This document shows positions 46,508 to 56,351 of a DNA stretch of 64,000 bases, piece by piece. How positions within the stretch are numbered: the first letter of the stretch is position 1; the number at the start of each line of letters is the position of its first letter. The notes below the pieces were generated by a model. The model was given only the letters and a program-made list of their open reading frames with translations, had not been told where the DNA came from and ran no database searches. This DNA is from Periweissella cryptocerci (GTDB taxonomy: Bacteria; Bacillota; Bacilli; Lactobacillales; Lactobacillaceae). A program made the translations under genes and the position numbers. The stretch covers positions 1,116,001-1,180,000 of the forward strand of contig NZ_CP037940.1 of assembly GCF_004358325.1 (NCBI RefSeq), in the 5' to 3' direction.

Positions 46508-48871
46508 TTATGCATTTAAGTTTTGACGGATTTCTGCCTTCATGAACAAACGGGTAACATCATATTCGATGTCCGCAACCATTTCTTCAAACATGCGGTA
46601 ACCTTCAGTTTGGTATTCAACCAATGGGTTCAATTGACCGTAACCACGCAGGCCAATCCCTTGACGCAATTGATCCATTGCGTCGATGTGGTCAGTCCAG
46701 TGGTTATCAACAACTCGGAGAATAACAACTTTTTCAAATTCTAACATTTGATCGGCATCATAGAGTTGCTTAACCTTTTCGTCATAAACGTCCATACCCT
46801 TTTGGTACAAGAAGTCGATGATTTCTTCCTTAGTCTTACCAGTCAAGTCAGACACTGCTAATTCGTCTTCCTTAACCAAGACCGCCGTAGCAAAATCAAC
46901 GATTGGTTCAAGTTCCCATTCTTCTTGCTTACCAAGTGTGTGGGCTTCAACAACACGTTGGATTGTGCGCTTCACCATTGGCTTAAGCACGTTTTCCAAT
47001 GACTTGTCTTCGTCGATGATTTGGTTACGTTCAGCGTACATAACTTCACGTTGTTCACGCATAACATCATCGTATTGCAAGACGTTCTTACGTGAATCGT
47101 AGTTGTTACCTTCAACTCGTTTTTGCGCTGATTCAACTGAACGTGTAATCAATTTGTTCTTGATAACGGCATCTTCATCTGCAACGTTCATCCGTTGCAT
47201 CATGTTCTTAATCCGTTCTGCACCAAAGCGCAACATCAAGTCATCTTCAAGTGAAAGGAAGAATTGTGAGTATCCCTTATCACCTTGACGACCTGAACGA
47301 CCACGTAATTGGTTATCAATCCGACGTGATTCGTGACGTTCAGTCCCAATCACAGCCAAACCACCGATTTCAGCCACGCCAGGTCCAAGCTTGATATCCG
47401 TTCCACGACCAGCCATATTAGTGGCAATCGTAACGGCACCGTTTTGACCGGCATTCGCAATGATTTCAGCTTCACGTGCGTGGTTCTTGGCATTCAAGAC
47501 GTTGTGAGGAATACCTTCGTTATCAAGCAAGTGTGACAAGTATTCAGAAGTTTCAACCGCAACAGTCCCAATCAAGATTGGTTGGCCTTTGCCGTGAAGT
47601 TCCTTAACTAAATCAATCACTGCGTCAAACTTAGACTTAAGTGATGGGTAAAGCAAATCAGCTTCATCAAGACGCGCAACGGGCATGTTAGTTGGAATTG
47701 AAATAATTTCCATGTTGTAAATTTCACGGAATTCTTCTTTTTCAGTTTGGGCAGTCCCAGTCATCCCTGAGAGCTTTTTGTACATCCGGAAGAAGTTTTG
47801 GTAAGTGATGTTAGCCATCGTCTTGTTTTCTTCTTGGATTTCAACGTGTTCCTTAGCTTCAATGGCTTGGTGTAAACCATCTGAGAAACGACGACCATCC
47901 ATGATTCGACCGGTAAAGCTATCAACAATCATAACTTCATCATCAGAAACCACGTAATCCTTATCCTTAAGCATAATGTAGTTGGCACGCAAACTTTGAT
48001 CCAAGTGGTGAGTCAAAGCCGTGTTTTCAGCATCATACAAGTTTGCTAAGTTGAAGAATTCTTCAGCCTTGTGGATACCAGCATTCGTCAATGAAATTGT
48101 CTTTGATTCGAGATCAACTTTGTAGTCAGTCTTTTCTGTCAAAGTCTTAACAAAACGGTCAGCACGTTCGTACAAGGCAGTTGTACCAGATGAAGGACCA
48201 GAGATAATCAATGGTGTCCGCGCTTCATCAATCAAAATTGAATCCACTTCATCGACAATAGCAAAGTTCAATGGGCGTTGTGAACGTTCGTCAGCTTCCG
48301 TCACCATGTTATCACGCAAGTAATCAAAACCAAGTTCTGAGTTAGTTGAGTAAGTAATATCGGCGTTGTAGGCATCACGCTTTTCATCAGGTGTCATGTC
48401 AGATGCATTAATACCAACAGACAAGCCTAACCAGTTATAAACTTCACCCATTTCAGCGGCATCACGCGCAGAAAGGTATTCATTAACCGTAACAACGTGG
48501 ACACCCTTGCCAGCAAGTGCGTTCAAATAAACTGCCATTGTGGCCGTCAAAGTTTTACCTTCACCAGTCCGCATTTCGGCAATGTTACCTTCGTGCAAGA
48601 CAGTTGAGCCCATGATTTGGACCTTAAATGGGTACAAGCCCAAGACACGTTTGTCAGCTTCACGAATTGTTGCAAATGCTTCTGGCAACAAGTCATTCAA
48701 AGTTTCGCCGTTTTGGTAACGTTGTTTGTATTCTTCAGTTTTTGCTTTTAATTCTTCATCGCTGTAAGCAGCCATTGCATCAGCATGTGATTCAACCTTA
48801 GCTGCGATTTTTTCAAGTCGTTTTAATTCACGAGAATCGCTTTCGATCCAAGTCCGTAAAAAGTTAGCCAT
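46508..48871 (-). CDS. secA: Preprotein translocase ATPase SecA
   Basis: A 787-aa motor that drives secreted proteins, including the pilins, WxL proteins and adhesins of this window, through SecYEG. Walker [11 protein letters not shown] near residue 100, DEAD-like [20 protein letters not shown] near 208, helicase motifs [10 protein letters not shown] and [11 protein letters not shown]. The C-terminus ends ...[10 protein letters not shown] without the zinc-binding Cys motif and SecB-binding tail, which is common in lactic acid bacteria. Confidence 0.97.
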   Translation of the reverse strand: MANFLRTWIESDSRELKRLEKIAAKVESHADAMAAYSDEELKAKTEEYKQRYQNGETLNDLLPEAFATIREADKRVLGLYPFKVQIMGSTVLHEGNIAEMRTGEGKTLTATMAVYLNALAGKGVHVVTVNEYLSARDAAEMGEVYNWLGLSVGINASDMTPDEKRDAYNADITYSTNSELGFDYLRDNMVTEADERSQRPLNFAIVDEVDSILIDEARTPLIISGPSSGTTALYERADRFVKTLTEKTDYKVDLESKTISLTNAGIHKAEEFFNLANLYDAENTALTHHLDQSLRANYIMLKDKDYVVSDDEVMIVDSFTGRIMDGRRFSDGLHQAIEAKEHVEIQEENKTMANITYQNFFRMYKKLSGMTGTAQTEKEEFREIYNMEIISIPTNMPVARLDEADLLYPSLKSKFDAVIDLVKELHGKGQPILIGTVAVETSEYLSHLLDNEGIPHNVLNAKNHAREAEIIANAGQNGAVTIATNMAGRGTDIKLGPGVAEIGGLAVIGTERHESRRIDNQLRGRSGRQGDKGYSQFFLSLEDDLMLRFGAERIKNMMQRMNVADEDAVIKNKLITRSVESAQKRVEGNNYDSRKNVLQYDDVMREQREVMYAERNQIIDEDKSLENVLKPMVKRTIQRVVEAHTLGKQEEWELEPIVDFATAVLVKEDELAVSDLTGKTKEEIIDFLYQKGMDVYDEKVKQLYDADQMLEFEKVVILRVVDNHWTDHIDAMDQLRQGIGLRGYGQLNPLVEYQTEGYRMFEEMVADIEYDVTRLFMKAEIRQNLNA

Positions 48872-49026
48872 ATGTTTATATTCCTTCTTTTCTAATCAGG
48901 TCTTATTTTATTTATTTAATATATTTCATTAGAAAATAATCCACTCTATATACTACCAGAAAGAAGCGGTATATTAAAGGATTTTCACAATTAAGTCAAG
49001 AATTTAGCCTCAATATAATCAAGCTA

Positions 49027-49374
49027 TTAGAGGACTGCCTTAGCACTCCAAACCTTTCGCTTGAAAATTCGCTCAGTTACTAACTTAATGTCGACTTGAC
49101 CGTGTTCTTCAGGCCAATCACGGTCATCATTAAAACCAACACTTTTCGGCAATTTTGGGCCATTTTTGGCACCTTTAGAAAAGTATTCGGCATGACCATC
49201 GTGATTGTAGAGATACCCTTCAGACAACTCGCCGACCCAATTTCCTTCAAAATCATACATAATGCCTTTGAAGATGATGCCATGGAAAGTGCCATCGTAG
49301 CCGTATAATTCTTTGTCATGGTTCAGATACAACTTAGGCTCACCGGTTCTATCATAAAAGACTAAATCACTCAT
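49027..49374 (-). CDS. Small 4-fold beta flower domain protein
   Basis: A 115-aa cytosolic protein made of short repeats of the type LYxYDGxxxG (LYLNHDKELYGYDGTF, IMYDFEGNWVGEL, YLYNHDGHAEYF), which resembles the 4-fold beta flower fold, a small domain of unknown function. The C-terminus is charged (ERIFKRKVWSAKAVL). GAAGGAGG precedes the start. Stand-alone gene between secA and hpf; it is not a usual member of this block. Confidence 0.7.
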   Translation of the reverse strand: MSDLVFYDRTGEPKLYLNHDKELYGYDGTFHGIIFKGIMYDFEGNWVGELSEGYLYNHDGHAEYFSKGAKNGPKLPKSVGFNDDRDWPEEHGQVDIKLVTERIFKRKVWSAKAVL

Positions 49375-49446
49375 ATATCAGCCTCCTTCGCTTTTTTCGA
49401 ATATACTTTATGTAATATTATAACCCAATAAATCTCTTGTCACTGC

Positions 49447-49483
49447 AAAAAATCCACTCACCGAAGTAAGTGGATTTTTTATT
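49447..49483. terminator. Bidirectional-looking intrinsic terminator after hpf
   Basis: AAAAAATCCACT...AGTGGATTTTTT, an almost perfect palindrome around ACTTCGGT, directly after hpf on the minus strand. Confidence 0.88.
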
Positions 49484-49500
49484 ATTGGTTTTCAGAGGAA

Positions 49501-50055
49501 TTAAGCTTCTGAAGCTTCAATCAAGCCGTAGCGACCATCTTCACGACGGTACACGATGTTAACACCTTGGTCTTCATCTTCGTATACGAAGAAGTCATGA
49601 CCCAAGAGATCCATTTGAAGAATTGCTTCTTCTGAATCCATTGGCTTCAATGAAACGTGCTTTGTACGTACTACTTCGATTACGTCTTCTTCATCTGGCA
49701 TCATTTCTGGAACGATGTCACCTGAGAAGTCGAGACCCTTAAAGCCCTTTTCACGAGACTTACGGTTAACCTTAGTCTTGTGCTTACGGATTTGACGTTC
49801 TAACTTATCAGTTACAAAGTCAATCGCTGCGTACAAGTCTGGTTGAGTTTCTTCCGCACGTAAAGTGAGGTATGACATTGGAATTGTCACTTCGACCTTT
49901 GAAGTCTTTTCTGGGTAAACTTTAACATTTACGTGAGCAGTTGCTTCGGTGTTTTCACCAATGTAACGGTTCAACTTTTCCAGACGTTTTTCCACGTAAT
50001 CACGGATTGCGTCGGTTACTTCGACATTTTCTCCACGAGTAATAATTTTAAGCAT
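49501..50055 (-). CDS. hpf: Long-form ribosome hibernation-promoting factor
   Basis: A 184-aa protein of the long HPF type, which dimerises 70S ribosomes into 100S particles in stationary phase. The N-terminal S30AE domain (1-105, MLKIITRGENVEVTDAIRDY) is joined to the C-terminal dimerisation domain (about 125-180, DSEEAILQMDLLGHDFFVYED). It lies between comFC and secA, the usual place in Firmicutes, but with 142 bp upstream so it can have its own promoter. Confidence 0.97.
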   Translation of the reverse strand: MLKIITRGENVEVTDAIRDYVEKRLEKLNRYIGENTEATAHVNVKVYPEKTSKVEVTIPMSYLTLRAEETQPDLYAAIDFVTDKLERQIRKHKTKVNRKSREKGFKGLDFSGDIVPEMMPDEEDVIEVVRTKHVSLKPMDSEEAILQMDLLGHDFFVYEDEDQGVNIVYRREDGRYGLIEASEA

Positions 50056-50197
50056 AATATTGCTCCCTTCCGCTCGGAAATCACTTTCCGGTATATCGGT
50101 TATTTGTTCATTAACTTTACCGTTACTGAACTTCCTTATACATTATTATATACTATCCACGAAGGATTGAAAGCGTATTCACACATTCTTCATATAA

Positions 50198-50881
50198 TCA
50201 CCGAGCCAAAGTCATAGACGAAACAGTATGTTCTGTATATGAACTAATTAAGTTGAAAGCGTGATGAAGTGTGCGCCCAGTTGTGTAAACATCGTCAATT
50301 AATACTACATTTTTATTCATAATTTTAGGAATGAGGTTTGCTCGCACCTTAAATGGTTGTTCACTATTCATTCGTTCCGCACGATTTTTGTGCGATTGCG
50401 GTACAATCCGTGTATCCGGAATTAACTCAAGCAAGTCAACTACCTGAGATTGTTGTTTGATTAGCGCCGTCACTTGGTTGAACCCTCGATGTTGATTACT
50501 CATTGGAATTGGAACAAAAACAGCGCGTTTGTTTTGCCGTAAATGTTGCGAAAAGCAATCGCGCATCGCCAATCTTAATTGGTAATCACCTTGAAATTTA
50601 TAAACTTCCATAAAACGTTGCATCGTTTCATTATATTTAAATAGTGGTCGATTAGTCAGCACCGCTTCACCCGTTTGGGCCTCCCATCGAACACAGTCGG
50701 CGCACGCACTCGTGTCAGCTTGCTCCCGCCCACAATAACAACACACATTAACTCCCGTAATCCGTTCAAAGCTATTCCAACATGCACTGCATATCTGCGC
50801 CGAGGTAATTGGTTTAAATACCAAAATATCTTTAATTAATAGTTCACCGCTAATCGAAGCGCCACATAACTTACAATTCAT
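50198..50881 (-). CDS. comFC: ComF family protein (phosphoribosyltransferase-like, DNA uptake)
   Basis: A 227-aa cytosolic protein needed for transformation in other Firmicutes. An N-terminal zinc-ribbon with Cys pairs (CKLC, CSAC, CYCG, CADC) is followed by a phosphoribosyltransferase fold with the PRPP loop VVLIDDVYTTGRTL. The start was placed at ATG 50881 (MNCKLCGASI), 6 nt after GGGGAGG; a TTG five codons earlier would overlap the ribosome site. It overlaps the end of comFA by 11 bp, so the two are translationally coupled. Confidence 0.92.
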   Translation of the reverse strand: MNCKLCGASISGELLIKDILVFKPITSAQICSACWNSFERITGVNVCCYCGREQADTSACADCVRWEAQTGEAVLTNRPLFKYNETMQRFMEVYKFQGDYQLRLAMRDCFSQHLRQNKRAVFVPIPMSNQHRGFNQVTALIKQQSQVVDLLELIPDTRIVPQSHKNRAERMNSEQPFKVRANLIPKIMNKNVVLIDDVYTTGRTLHHAFNLISSYTEHTVSSMTLAR

Positions 50882-52214
50882 CACTAGCCTCCCCAATCAC
50901 TTCACTGCGTTTTTGCTGGGCAATCAACTGTAATTGTTGCCCGCGGTGATTCATTTTGATGATCTGTTGGCGCGCTGACCATACCCGCCAGCTCTTACTA
51001 CTTACCAGTGCCATTACCAAACCAGTTGGTCGGCTTGGCTTTCGTCCCGCCCGCCCCGCAATTTGGACTAAGGCATTGGGTGAAAAAGTTTGGTCATCTG
51101 CCCCGAGAATCAGCACATCAATATCTGGGAATGTCACCCCACGCTCCAAAATGGTAGTGGTTAGCAAACCTTGGACATTGTGGTCGCGCATTGTTTGTAC
51201 CTTAGTGAGCCGAGCTTCATCTTTTGCATGCACCGTTAAGATTTCTAATACTGGGCAATACTTTTGAATTAATGCTGCAATTGGCAACAAGTCTGCCACA
51301 GTCGGCACAAATAACAAAAATCGTTGCCCCGTCTTTTGATATGTTTGTAGTTGACGCACTAATCGCCTAGGTAATTGGTTACGCTTAACCTGATTGCGCC
51401 AGTTACCTACCGTTTTTTCAACAATCATTGGTAATAAATGCCCGTGAAAGCGGAGGGGTAAATAACTTGTCGTTAATTTTTTTGCGCGTGTTCTATGATC
51501 AGGGGTGGCACTTAAATACAATGTGCGACCACTTTCTTTAACCGCTGCTCTGGCTGCAACGTGGAGCATTGGTTCGCCAATGAAGGGAAATGAGTCAACC
51601 TCATCAATAATTAGTAAATCAAACGCATCCCGAAATCGCAGCAATTGGTGCGTTGTCCCCAAAACTAGCTGAGTGTACGCATACGGTTCGGTCTGCCGAC
51701 CATGCAAGACTGTCATCGAAGTCGTGGCAAAGGCCGCTTGTAGCCGTGGAGCTAGCTCAATCACCACATCAACCCGCGGGGCGACCACCGCAACCCGTTT
51801 ACGCTGCTGTAAAGCTTGTTCAATAATAGGAAATAACATTTCGGTTTTACCGGCACCAGTCACCGCCCACACCAAGTGATTACCTTGGTGCCCCATTACT
51901 TCGGTAACCACGCGCTGTTGTTGCTCGGTTAATTGACCTTCCCATGTTAATGGTTGTGGGTTTACAAATTGATTTGGTTCTGTAATTGTCCAAAATTCTT
52001 CATTATCACTGATTCGACCTAAGCCAATACATGCGCCGCAATACTTTGCGCCGTTGGGTATTCGCCAGTCACGCACGTGCTTTGTATTACAACGACGACA
52101 GCGAGAGCCAATAAATGTTGTTAACCGTGTGACAACCAGCGCAAATTTTTCATACTCGGCTTTACTTATTTGATTAGTTGGTACTAGCCGTCCGTAGAAA
52201 TCCTGAATTTCCAT
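50871..52214 (-). CDS. comFA: ComFA DNA-uptake helicase
   Basis: A 447-aa DEAD-box-like ATPase that helps pull transforming DNA across the membrane. Four-Cys zinc finger (CRRCNTKHV... CGAC, about residues 38-62), Walker A AVTGAGKTE near 120, Walker B LLIIDEVDSFPF, motif III LSATPD and C-terminal helicase motifs (TTILERGVTFP, QIAGRAGR). Intact along its full length. A TACGTATA string about 52 bp upstream faintly resembles a ComX box, but the same string occurs at the pstS promoter, so it is not counted. Confidence 0.94.
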   Translation of the reverse strand: MEIQDFYGRLVPTNQISKAEYEKFALVVTRLTTFIGSRCRRCNTKHVRDWRIPNGAKYCGACIGLGRISDNEEFWTITEPNQFVNPQPLTWEGQLTEQQQRVVTEVMGHQGNHLVWAVTGAGKTEMLFPIIEQALQQRKRVAVVAPRVDVVIELAPRLQAAFATTSMTVLHGRQTEPYAYTQLVLGTTHQLLRFRDAFDLLIIDEVDSFPFIGEPMLHVAARAAVKESGRTLYLSATPDHRTRAKKLTTSYLPLRFHGHLLPMIVEKTVGNWRNQVKRNQLPRRLVRQLQTYQKTGQRFLLFVPTVADLLPIAALIQKYCPVLEILTVHAKDEARLTKVQTMRDHNVQGLLTTTILERGVTFPDIDVLILGADDQTFSPNALVQIAGRAGRKPSRPTGLVMALVSSKSWRVWSARQQIIKMNHRGQQLQLIAQQKRSEVIGEASDEL

Positions 52215-52312
52215 TTGCCACCTGCCTTTTACCTTGCGTATCTAAAAAAGTCTCGTTATGATTAATATACGTAAAAAAAGTCAGATTCATCGTTAATCGA
52301 GGGAAAAATTTT

Positions 52313-52963
52313 ATGCCAACTTACTTATCAATCAGCCATGATTTCCAACACGAAATTGTCATCAAAAAATCCCGGTTCATTACTAACTTAAAGCGGGTTC
52401 ATTCCGAAGATGAAGCCGTCGCATTTATCAACGCCATCAAAAAAGAACACTACAAAGCCAACCATAATACATCTGCTTTTGTACTAGGTGACCGTGATGA
52501 AATCCAGCGCGCAAGTGATGATGGCGAACCATCTGGGACAGCCGGAGTACCAATCCTTGAAGTCCTCAAACGCAACGAAGTCCACGATGTTGTCGCCGTT
52601 GTCACCCGTTATTTTGGCGGTATCAAGCTTGGCGCCGGTGGCTTAATTCGCGCTTATGCTGGTTCAGCCGCAGAAGCGCTTGCTGAAGTTGGTTTAATTC
52701 AACGTGTCGTGATGACGACAATGGATCTCACCTTAGAGTATCCGCAATTTGATACTTTAAACCACTGGCTCAGCCAAAATAATTACCAAACACCTGTCGT
52801 AAATTACACCGATAAAGTAAATTTAACGCTCCCAATTGAAACCGCCGATATCGCTCACTTTACAAACAGCATTACTGAATTGCTCAATGGGCGCGTCGTG
52901 ATTAGTGTTGGTGACGAAAGTTTCCAAGAAATCCCTTACGAACCCAACCAAGAAGATGCATAA
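52313..52963 (+). CDS. yigZ: YigZ/IMPACT family protein
   Basis: A 216-aa cytosolic protein. The N-terminal UPF0029/IMPACT domain (1-120) carries HEIVIKKSRFI, ASDDGEPSGTAG and the conserved TRYFGGIKLGAGGL; a C-terminal DUF1949 domain (about 137-205) follows. Related proteins are linked to translation-stress control and, in some bacteria, peptide handling; no firm role can be given. It is divergent from comFA, with only 98 bp between the starts. This and the next gene are the only plus-strand genes of the window. Confidence 0.9.
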   Translation: MPTYLSISHDFQHEIVIKKSRFITNLKRVHSEDEAVAFINAIKKEHYKANHNTSAFVLGDRDEIQRASDDGEPSGTAGVPILEVLKRNEVHDVVAVVTRYFGGIKLGAGGLIRAYAGSAAEALAEVGLIQRVVMTTMDLTLEYPQFDTLNHWLSQNNYQTPVVNYTDKVNLTLPIETADIAHFTNSITELLNGRVVISVGDESFQEIPYEPNQEDA

Positions 52964-53043
52964 TTTTGTGTTATCAGAACCAATATCCAGCTAACGTTGT
53001 GATATGCTTACACTAATTAATAACAAAGGACGGAAAATAATCC

Positions 53044-53889
53044 ATGGACAACCAACCACAAGACAAATATGGCTATGATGAAGCCATTCAAAACACAATT
53101 GCTGAACAACAAGAAAACAACACGCACGGCGCTTTGATGATTTTAAACACTTTAATCGATAAGTACGAAGCTAATCCTTACGTTGATGATGATAAAGCTG
53201 AATACCGCTACTTCGATAACCCCTTAGAAGCTGTGCTCTACCAAGTAATGGCAGAACCAACTAAGGAAGTTGAACAAATGGATCGCAACTTTGGTTACAT
53301 GTATGCTTTACGCGGCATGTTGTTGTTTAATGACGATAAGCAAAAAGCGATTGAATCACTTGAACTAGCCCATTCGTTGACACCGAGCGAACCAAAAATT
53401 TTCTTTGAAATTGCCGAAGATTACCGCGTGCTTGAAAACTGGGATGAATTCCTTGCTTACACCCGTAAAGCTTGGGAAATCAGCTACTTAACTGAAGATG
53501 TCGCCCAAGTATTCCGGAACTTTGCTGTTTACTACTTGTCACACGATGACATTGATTTTGCCGCTCAACTTTTGTTCATTAGTTTAGCTTACGAACAAGA
53601 TTCCGACATGGCCCAATCAACGCTCTCACAAATTGCCGAAGTAACCGGCAAGGAACCAACCCAACCTGATGACGACACCGGTGCCCGCCTTGAAAAGGAA
53701 AACATCCCCGCAATGGCTAACCACACCGTCATTCAAGTGGCGATGGACCTTGGTCGCTCAGCATTGGAAGAAGGTTTCCCAACCCAAGCCCAAGAACTTT
53801 TCCAAATCGTCTACAACTTAACCGGCGATGATGCAGTTCAAAAAATGATTGCTGATTTACCAGCAGCTGATGCTAATCCAGAAGTTTAG
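53044..53889 (+). CDS. Tetratricopeptide-repeat protein
   Basis: A 281-aa acidic cytosolic protein with helical repeats matching the TPR pattern, clearest at NFGYMYALRGMLLFNDDKQ and ALSHDD-like helices between residues 80 and 180. No signal peptide or enzyme motif. TPR proteins are protein-interaction scaffolds; the partner is unknown. AAAGGA lies 13 nt before the ATG and a strong terminator follows. It lies 80 bp after yigZ and probably has its own promoter. Confidence 0.75.
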   Translation: MDNQPQDKYGYDEAIQNTIAEQQENNTHGALMILNTLIDKYEANPYVDDDKAEYRYFDNPLEAVLYQVMAEPTKEVEQMDRNFGYMYALRGMLLFNDDKQKAIESLELAHSLTPSEPKIFFEIAEDYRVLENWDEFLAYTRKAWEISYLTEDVAQVFRNFAVYYLSHDDIDFAAQLLFISLAYEQDSDMAQSTLSQIAEVTGKEPTQPDDDTGARLEKENIPAMANHTVIQVAMDLGRSALEEGFPTQAQELFQIVYNLTGDDAVQKMIADLPAADANPEV

Positions 53890-53914
53890 TCACTAGACAA
53901 TAATTTTGCATACT

Positions 53915-53964
53915 AAAATGGCCTGCGTCCTCCTTAATTAAGGAAGAACGCAGGCCATTTTTTT
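53915..53964. terminator. Bidirectional terminator between the TPR and L,D-transpeptidase genes
   Basis: Perfect 10-bp stem ATGGCCTGCG/CGCAGGCCAT, with TTTTTT on the plus side and TTTTAG on the minus side, between convergent genes. Confidence 0.92.
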
Positions 53965-53983
53965 ATTTCACTGACCAATTCGC

Positions 53984-54754
53984 TTAATGGACGTACACTT
54001 TAACACCATTGGGCATGTTTTTGTAAAACCACTTTGCGTCAGCGATACTCAAACGAACGCAACCATGTGACACAGCTTGACCTAGTTTATTACCATTAAC
54101 AACGGAATATTTGCCGTTTGGTGAAACTGTATCAATCGTGTGAAAATAGTAACCACCCGCGGCAAATTCGCGCCAGTATTTCGCACCACCGTATGCGGCT
54201 GACCAGAACCACTTACCACCGCTATGCAATGTATAATGCCCCTTTGGTGTCTTTGAGGTTTTCTTACCGGTTGAGGCCATCATTGTGTAAACAACCTTAT
54301 GCCCAGATTTTAAGTAGACACGTTGTTTTTTCAGCGATACTTCAACATTCAAATTCTTGGTTTTTTTAACGTTAATGTACTTTCCGCCCGTAGCCTTCGT
54401 CCAAAAATATTGCGGCGTTTTCAAATCAGTTGCTTTTATCCAGCCAGCCGATTTACCAGATCCTGGGAAAACACCCAGGTAATACTTGGTGCCATTGATT
54501 TTTACTTGTTCCGTTAAGCGAATCATGTAGCCTTGAATTTGTTTAGTGTTCTCACTTTTGACATTATCTAAACCAGCAATATATGGTTTCGTCCAAACTT
54601 GTGCGTCTTGATTAACTAACCGATACCCAGTAGCCTTAGCAACTGCTGGCACATCGCCCGTTGTTTTTGCGGTAATTGTCGTCGATAATCCAAGCCCCAC
54701 GCCAATTATACATAACAAACTCAATCCCAAATTAATTAGTAACCGTTTCTTCAT
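53984..54754 (-). CDS. Secreted L,D-transpeptidase (YkuD domain)
   Basis: A 256-aa wall enzyme. A signal peptide (about 1-29) is followed by an SH3-like region and a YkuD catalytic domain with the signature HTIDTV...SHGCVRLS; the catalytic residues are probably His230 and Cys232. Such enzymes make 3-3 peptidoglycan cross-links or attach proteins. The start was placed at ATG 54754, 6 nt after AGGGGAG; a longer in-frame start 17 codons upstream would include that ribosome site. Confidence 0.9.
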   Translation of the reverse strand: MKKRLLINLGLSLLCIIGVGLGLSTTITAKTTGDVPAVAKATGYRLVNQDAQVWTKPYIAGLDNVKSENTKQIQGYMIRLTEQVKINGTKYYLGVFPGSGKSAGWIKATDLKTPQYFWTKATGGKYINVKKTKNLNVEVSLKKQRVYLKSGHKVVYTMMASTGKKTSKTPKGHYTLHSGGKWFWSAAYGGAKYWREFAAGGYYFHTIDTVSPNGKYSVVNGNKLGQAVSHGCVRLSIADAKWFYKNMPNGVKVYVH

Positions 54755-54847
54755 CTCATACTCCCCTGTACCGATTGTTTTTCCTAATACTATACCCGCT
54801 GACAACTGCCGTCAATTGCGATTGGCGATTATTGACAATACCGGAAA

Positions 54848-54871
54848 AGCGGTCATTTTTTTAATGACCGC
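54848..54871 (-). terminator. Intrinsic terminator of the second pstS
   Basis: Minus-strand stem GCGGTCATT/AATGACCGC with A-rich loop, followed by TTTTCC. Confidence 0.75.
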
Positions 54872-54923
54872 CAGCCTACTATATAGTGTTACCCATACCA
54901 AATTTCGTTAATTTGGGTACGTA

Positions 54924-55823
54924 TTACTTATCAGTCACTTTACCACTCGCATCACGTTGTACGTGCATATCCGCGATTGGCAAGTAGCCTAATTTTTTGA
55001 TTGTTGAGTTTTGGACGTCTGGTGAAAGCATGTAATCGATGAAGGCTTTGGTTGCGCCAGTTGCTTTGCCATTTGTGTACATGTGTTCATATGACCAAAT
55101 TTTCCATGAGTTATCCGCAACGTGGGCATCTGTTGGGGTTACGCCATCAAGTGAAATCGCTTGAAGTTTGTTACCTTGCAGATATGAGAACGCCAAGTAT
55201 GAAATCGCTCCAGGAGTTGTTGATACAATTTTTTGGACTGTCCCATTAGCATCTTGTTCTTGTGACGCTTTAGGATTGGCACCGTTTAAACCAAATTGTT
55301 CAAACGTCCGCCGCGTACCTGAACCTTGCGCACGATTGACTAAAATAATTTTTTCGTCTTTACCGCCAACTTCTTTCCAGTTTGTTGTTTTACCAGTGAA
55401 GATTGAAATCAATTGTGCTTGTGTCAAATTCTTAACACCTGCATCGGTATTTGCCACTGGCGCCATTCCAACGACCGCCACTTGGTGATCAACTAATTTA
55501 GAGGCGTCAATACCATCACCGTCTTCAGCGAAAATATCTGAATCCCCGATTTGGACTGAGCCTGCCAAAACTTGTGACAACCCTGCCCCTGAACCACCAC
55601 CTTGGACTTCAACAGTCGCCTTGGGGTTATCATTTTGGAATGCTTCACTAACTTGTTCAGCCAAAGGTTGTAAAGCTGTTGACCCAACTGCGAGAACTTT
55701 ACCACTCACTGCTTGGTCGCTAGATGAATTCTTTGATGACTTATCAGCACTACTTGAACCACAAGCGGCAAGTAAAACCGTGGCAATGGCAAGGGTGGCT
55801 CCAAGGGTAACAAATTTCTTCAT
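54924..55823 (-). CDS. pstS: Phosphate-binding lipoprotein PstS (orphan second copy)
   Basis: A 299-aa phosphate-binding protein. The signal peptide ends in the lipobox LLAAC (Cys21), so it is a substrate for Lgt encoded in this window. Phosphate-binding segments AVGSTALQPL, GGGSGAGLSQ and NRAQGSGTR match the operon PstS, as does the end IADMHVQRD. It stands alone, far from the pst operon, and probably feeds the same PstCAB channel. Its upstream DNA has degenerate 11-bp-phased TACA-type repeats (see findings). Confidence 0.93.
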   Translation of the reverse strand: MKKFVTLGATLAIATVLLAACGSSSADKSSKNSSSDQAVSGKVLAVGSTALQPLAEQVSEAFQNDNPKATVEVQGGGSGAGLSQVLAGSVQIGDSDIFAEDGDGIDASKLVDHQVAVVGMAPVANTDAGVKNLTQAQLISIFTGKTTNWKEVGGKDEKIILVNRAQGSGTRRTFEQFGLNGANPKASQEQDANGTVQKIVSTTPGAISYLAFSYLQGNKLQAISLDGVTPTDAHVADNSWKIWSYEHMYTNGKATGATKAFIDYMLSPDVQNSTIKKLGYLPIADMHVQRDASGKVTDK

Positions 55824-56073
55824 AATCGATAATCTCCCTGCGCTTCTACGCGCGATATCTTAATAGCAAATTAAGTAACCAAGTAACTTCTGACGCTGTC
55901 ATTTAGCGAAATTAGAAGTTTGTAGAAGATCTAGTAGAAGTAGAAGGACTTTGTCGTACCGCTACTTGATTACATATATTAATATAACGCCGGGATGTAA
56001 ATGCCCTACACACATTTGCGTATCGGAACTGTATCGCTTTGTAAAGGTGACTTTACGCAAGACCCACCTACAG
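55824..56073. other. Leader of the orphan pstS
   Basis: About 250 bp. On the minus strand it shows TTTACA, GATACA, GATACG, TGTGTA and TTTACA at roughly 10-12-bp spacing (about 55995-56050), then TATATT and several TTCTAC repeats closer to the gene (55908-55945). It may be a weak PHO-type control region. Confidence 0.35.
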
Positions 56074-56125
56074 AAAAAAGCTCGGTGACCACCTCTTTGT
56101 AATAAAGGTAGCTACCGAGCTATTT
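56074..56125 (-). terminator. Terminator of pepC, displaced by repeat copy I
   Basis: Minus-strand stem AGCTCGGTAGCTACC paired with GGTGGTCACCGAGCT, then TTTTTT. It lies about 225 bp beyond the pepC stop because copy I sits in between; a T-rich flank also occurs on the plus side. Confidence 0.75.
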
Positions 56126-56139
56126 TCTGTTTTGCTATA

Positions 56140-56345
56140 TTTTTTATAGCGCGGGATTATCGTTTCTGTACTTTTCAATCATTCAATTACTGAGGTTCTA
56201 TTGTCAGTATTTTTTCATGCTAGTGTGACCTGTGGTTGGTACCTGTTTTTCACTAGTTTGAGCATTATGCCTAACTAACGTAGTGCCGGTAAATTACTGG
56301 CACGGAGTGGCCAAGTTTATTCAATCTTACTTCGTTCACTCCGCT
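56140..56345 (+). repeat. Structured intergenic repeat, copy I (minimal hairpin)
   Basis: About 206 bp. Keeps the left half to CTAACTAACGTAGTGCC and the right border CACGGAGTGGCCAAG, but the core is reduced to the stem GTGCCGGTAAATTACTGGCAC. All three inner hairpins are missing, as if excised between the arms of the outer stem. It ends 6 bp from the pepC stop codon. Confidence 0.8.
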
Positions 56346-56351
56346 ATCCTT

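Noticed and set aside
52266..52273. TACGTATA upstream of comFA as a ComX box
   Set aside because: It differs from the streptococcal box and the same 8-mer occurs at the pstS promoter, so it carries little weight.
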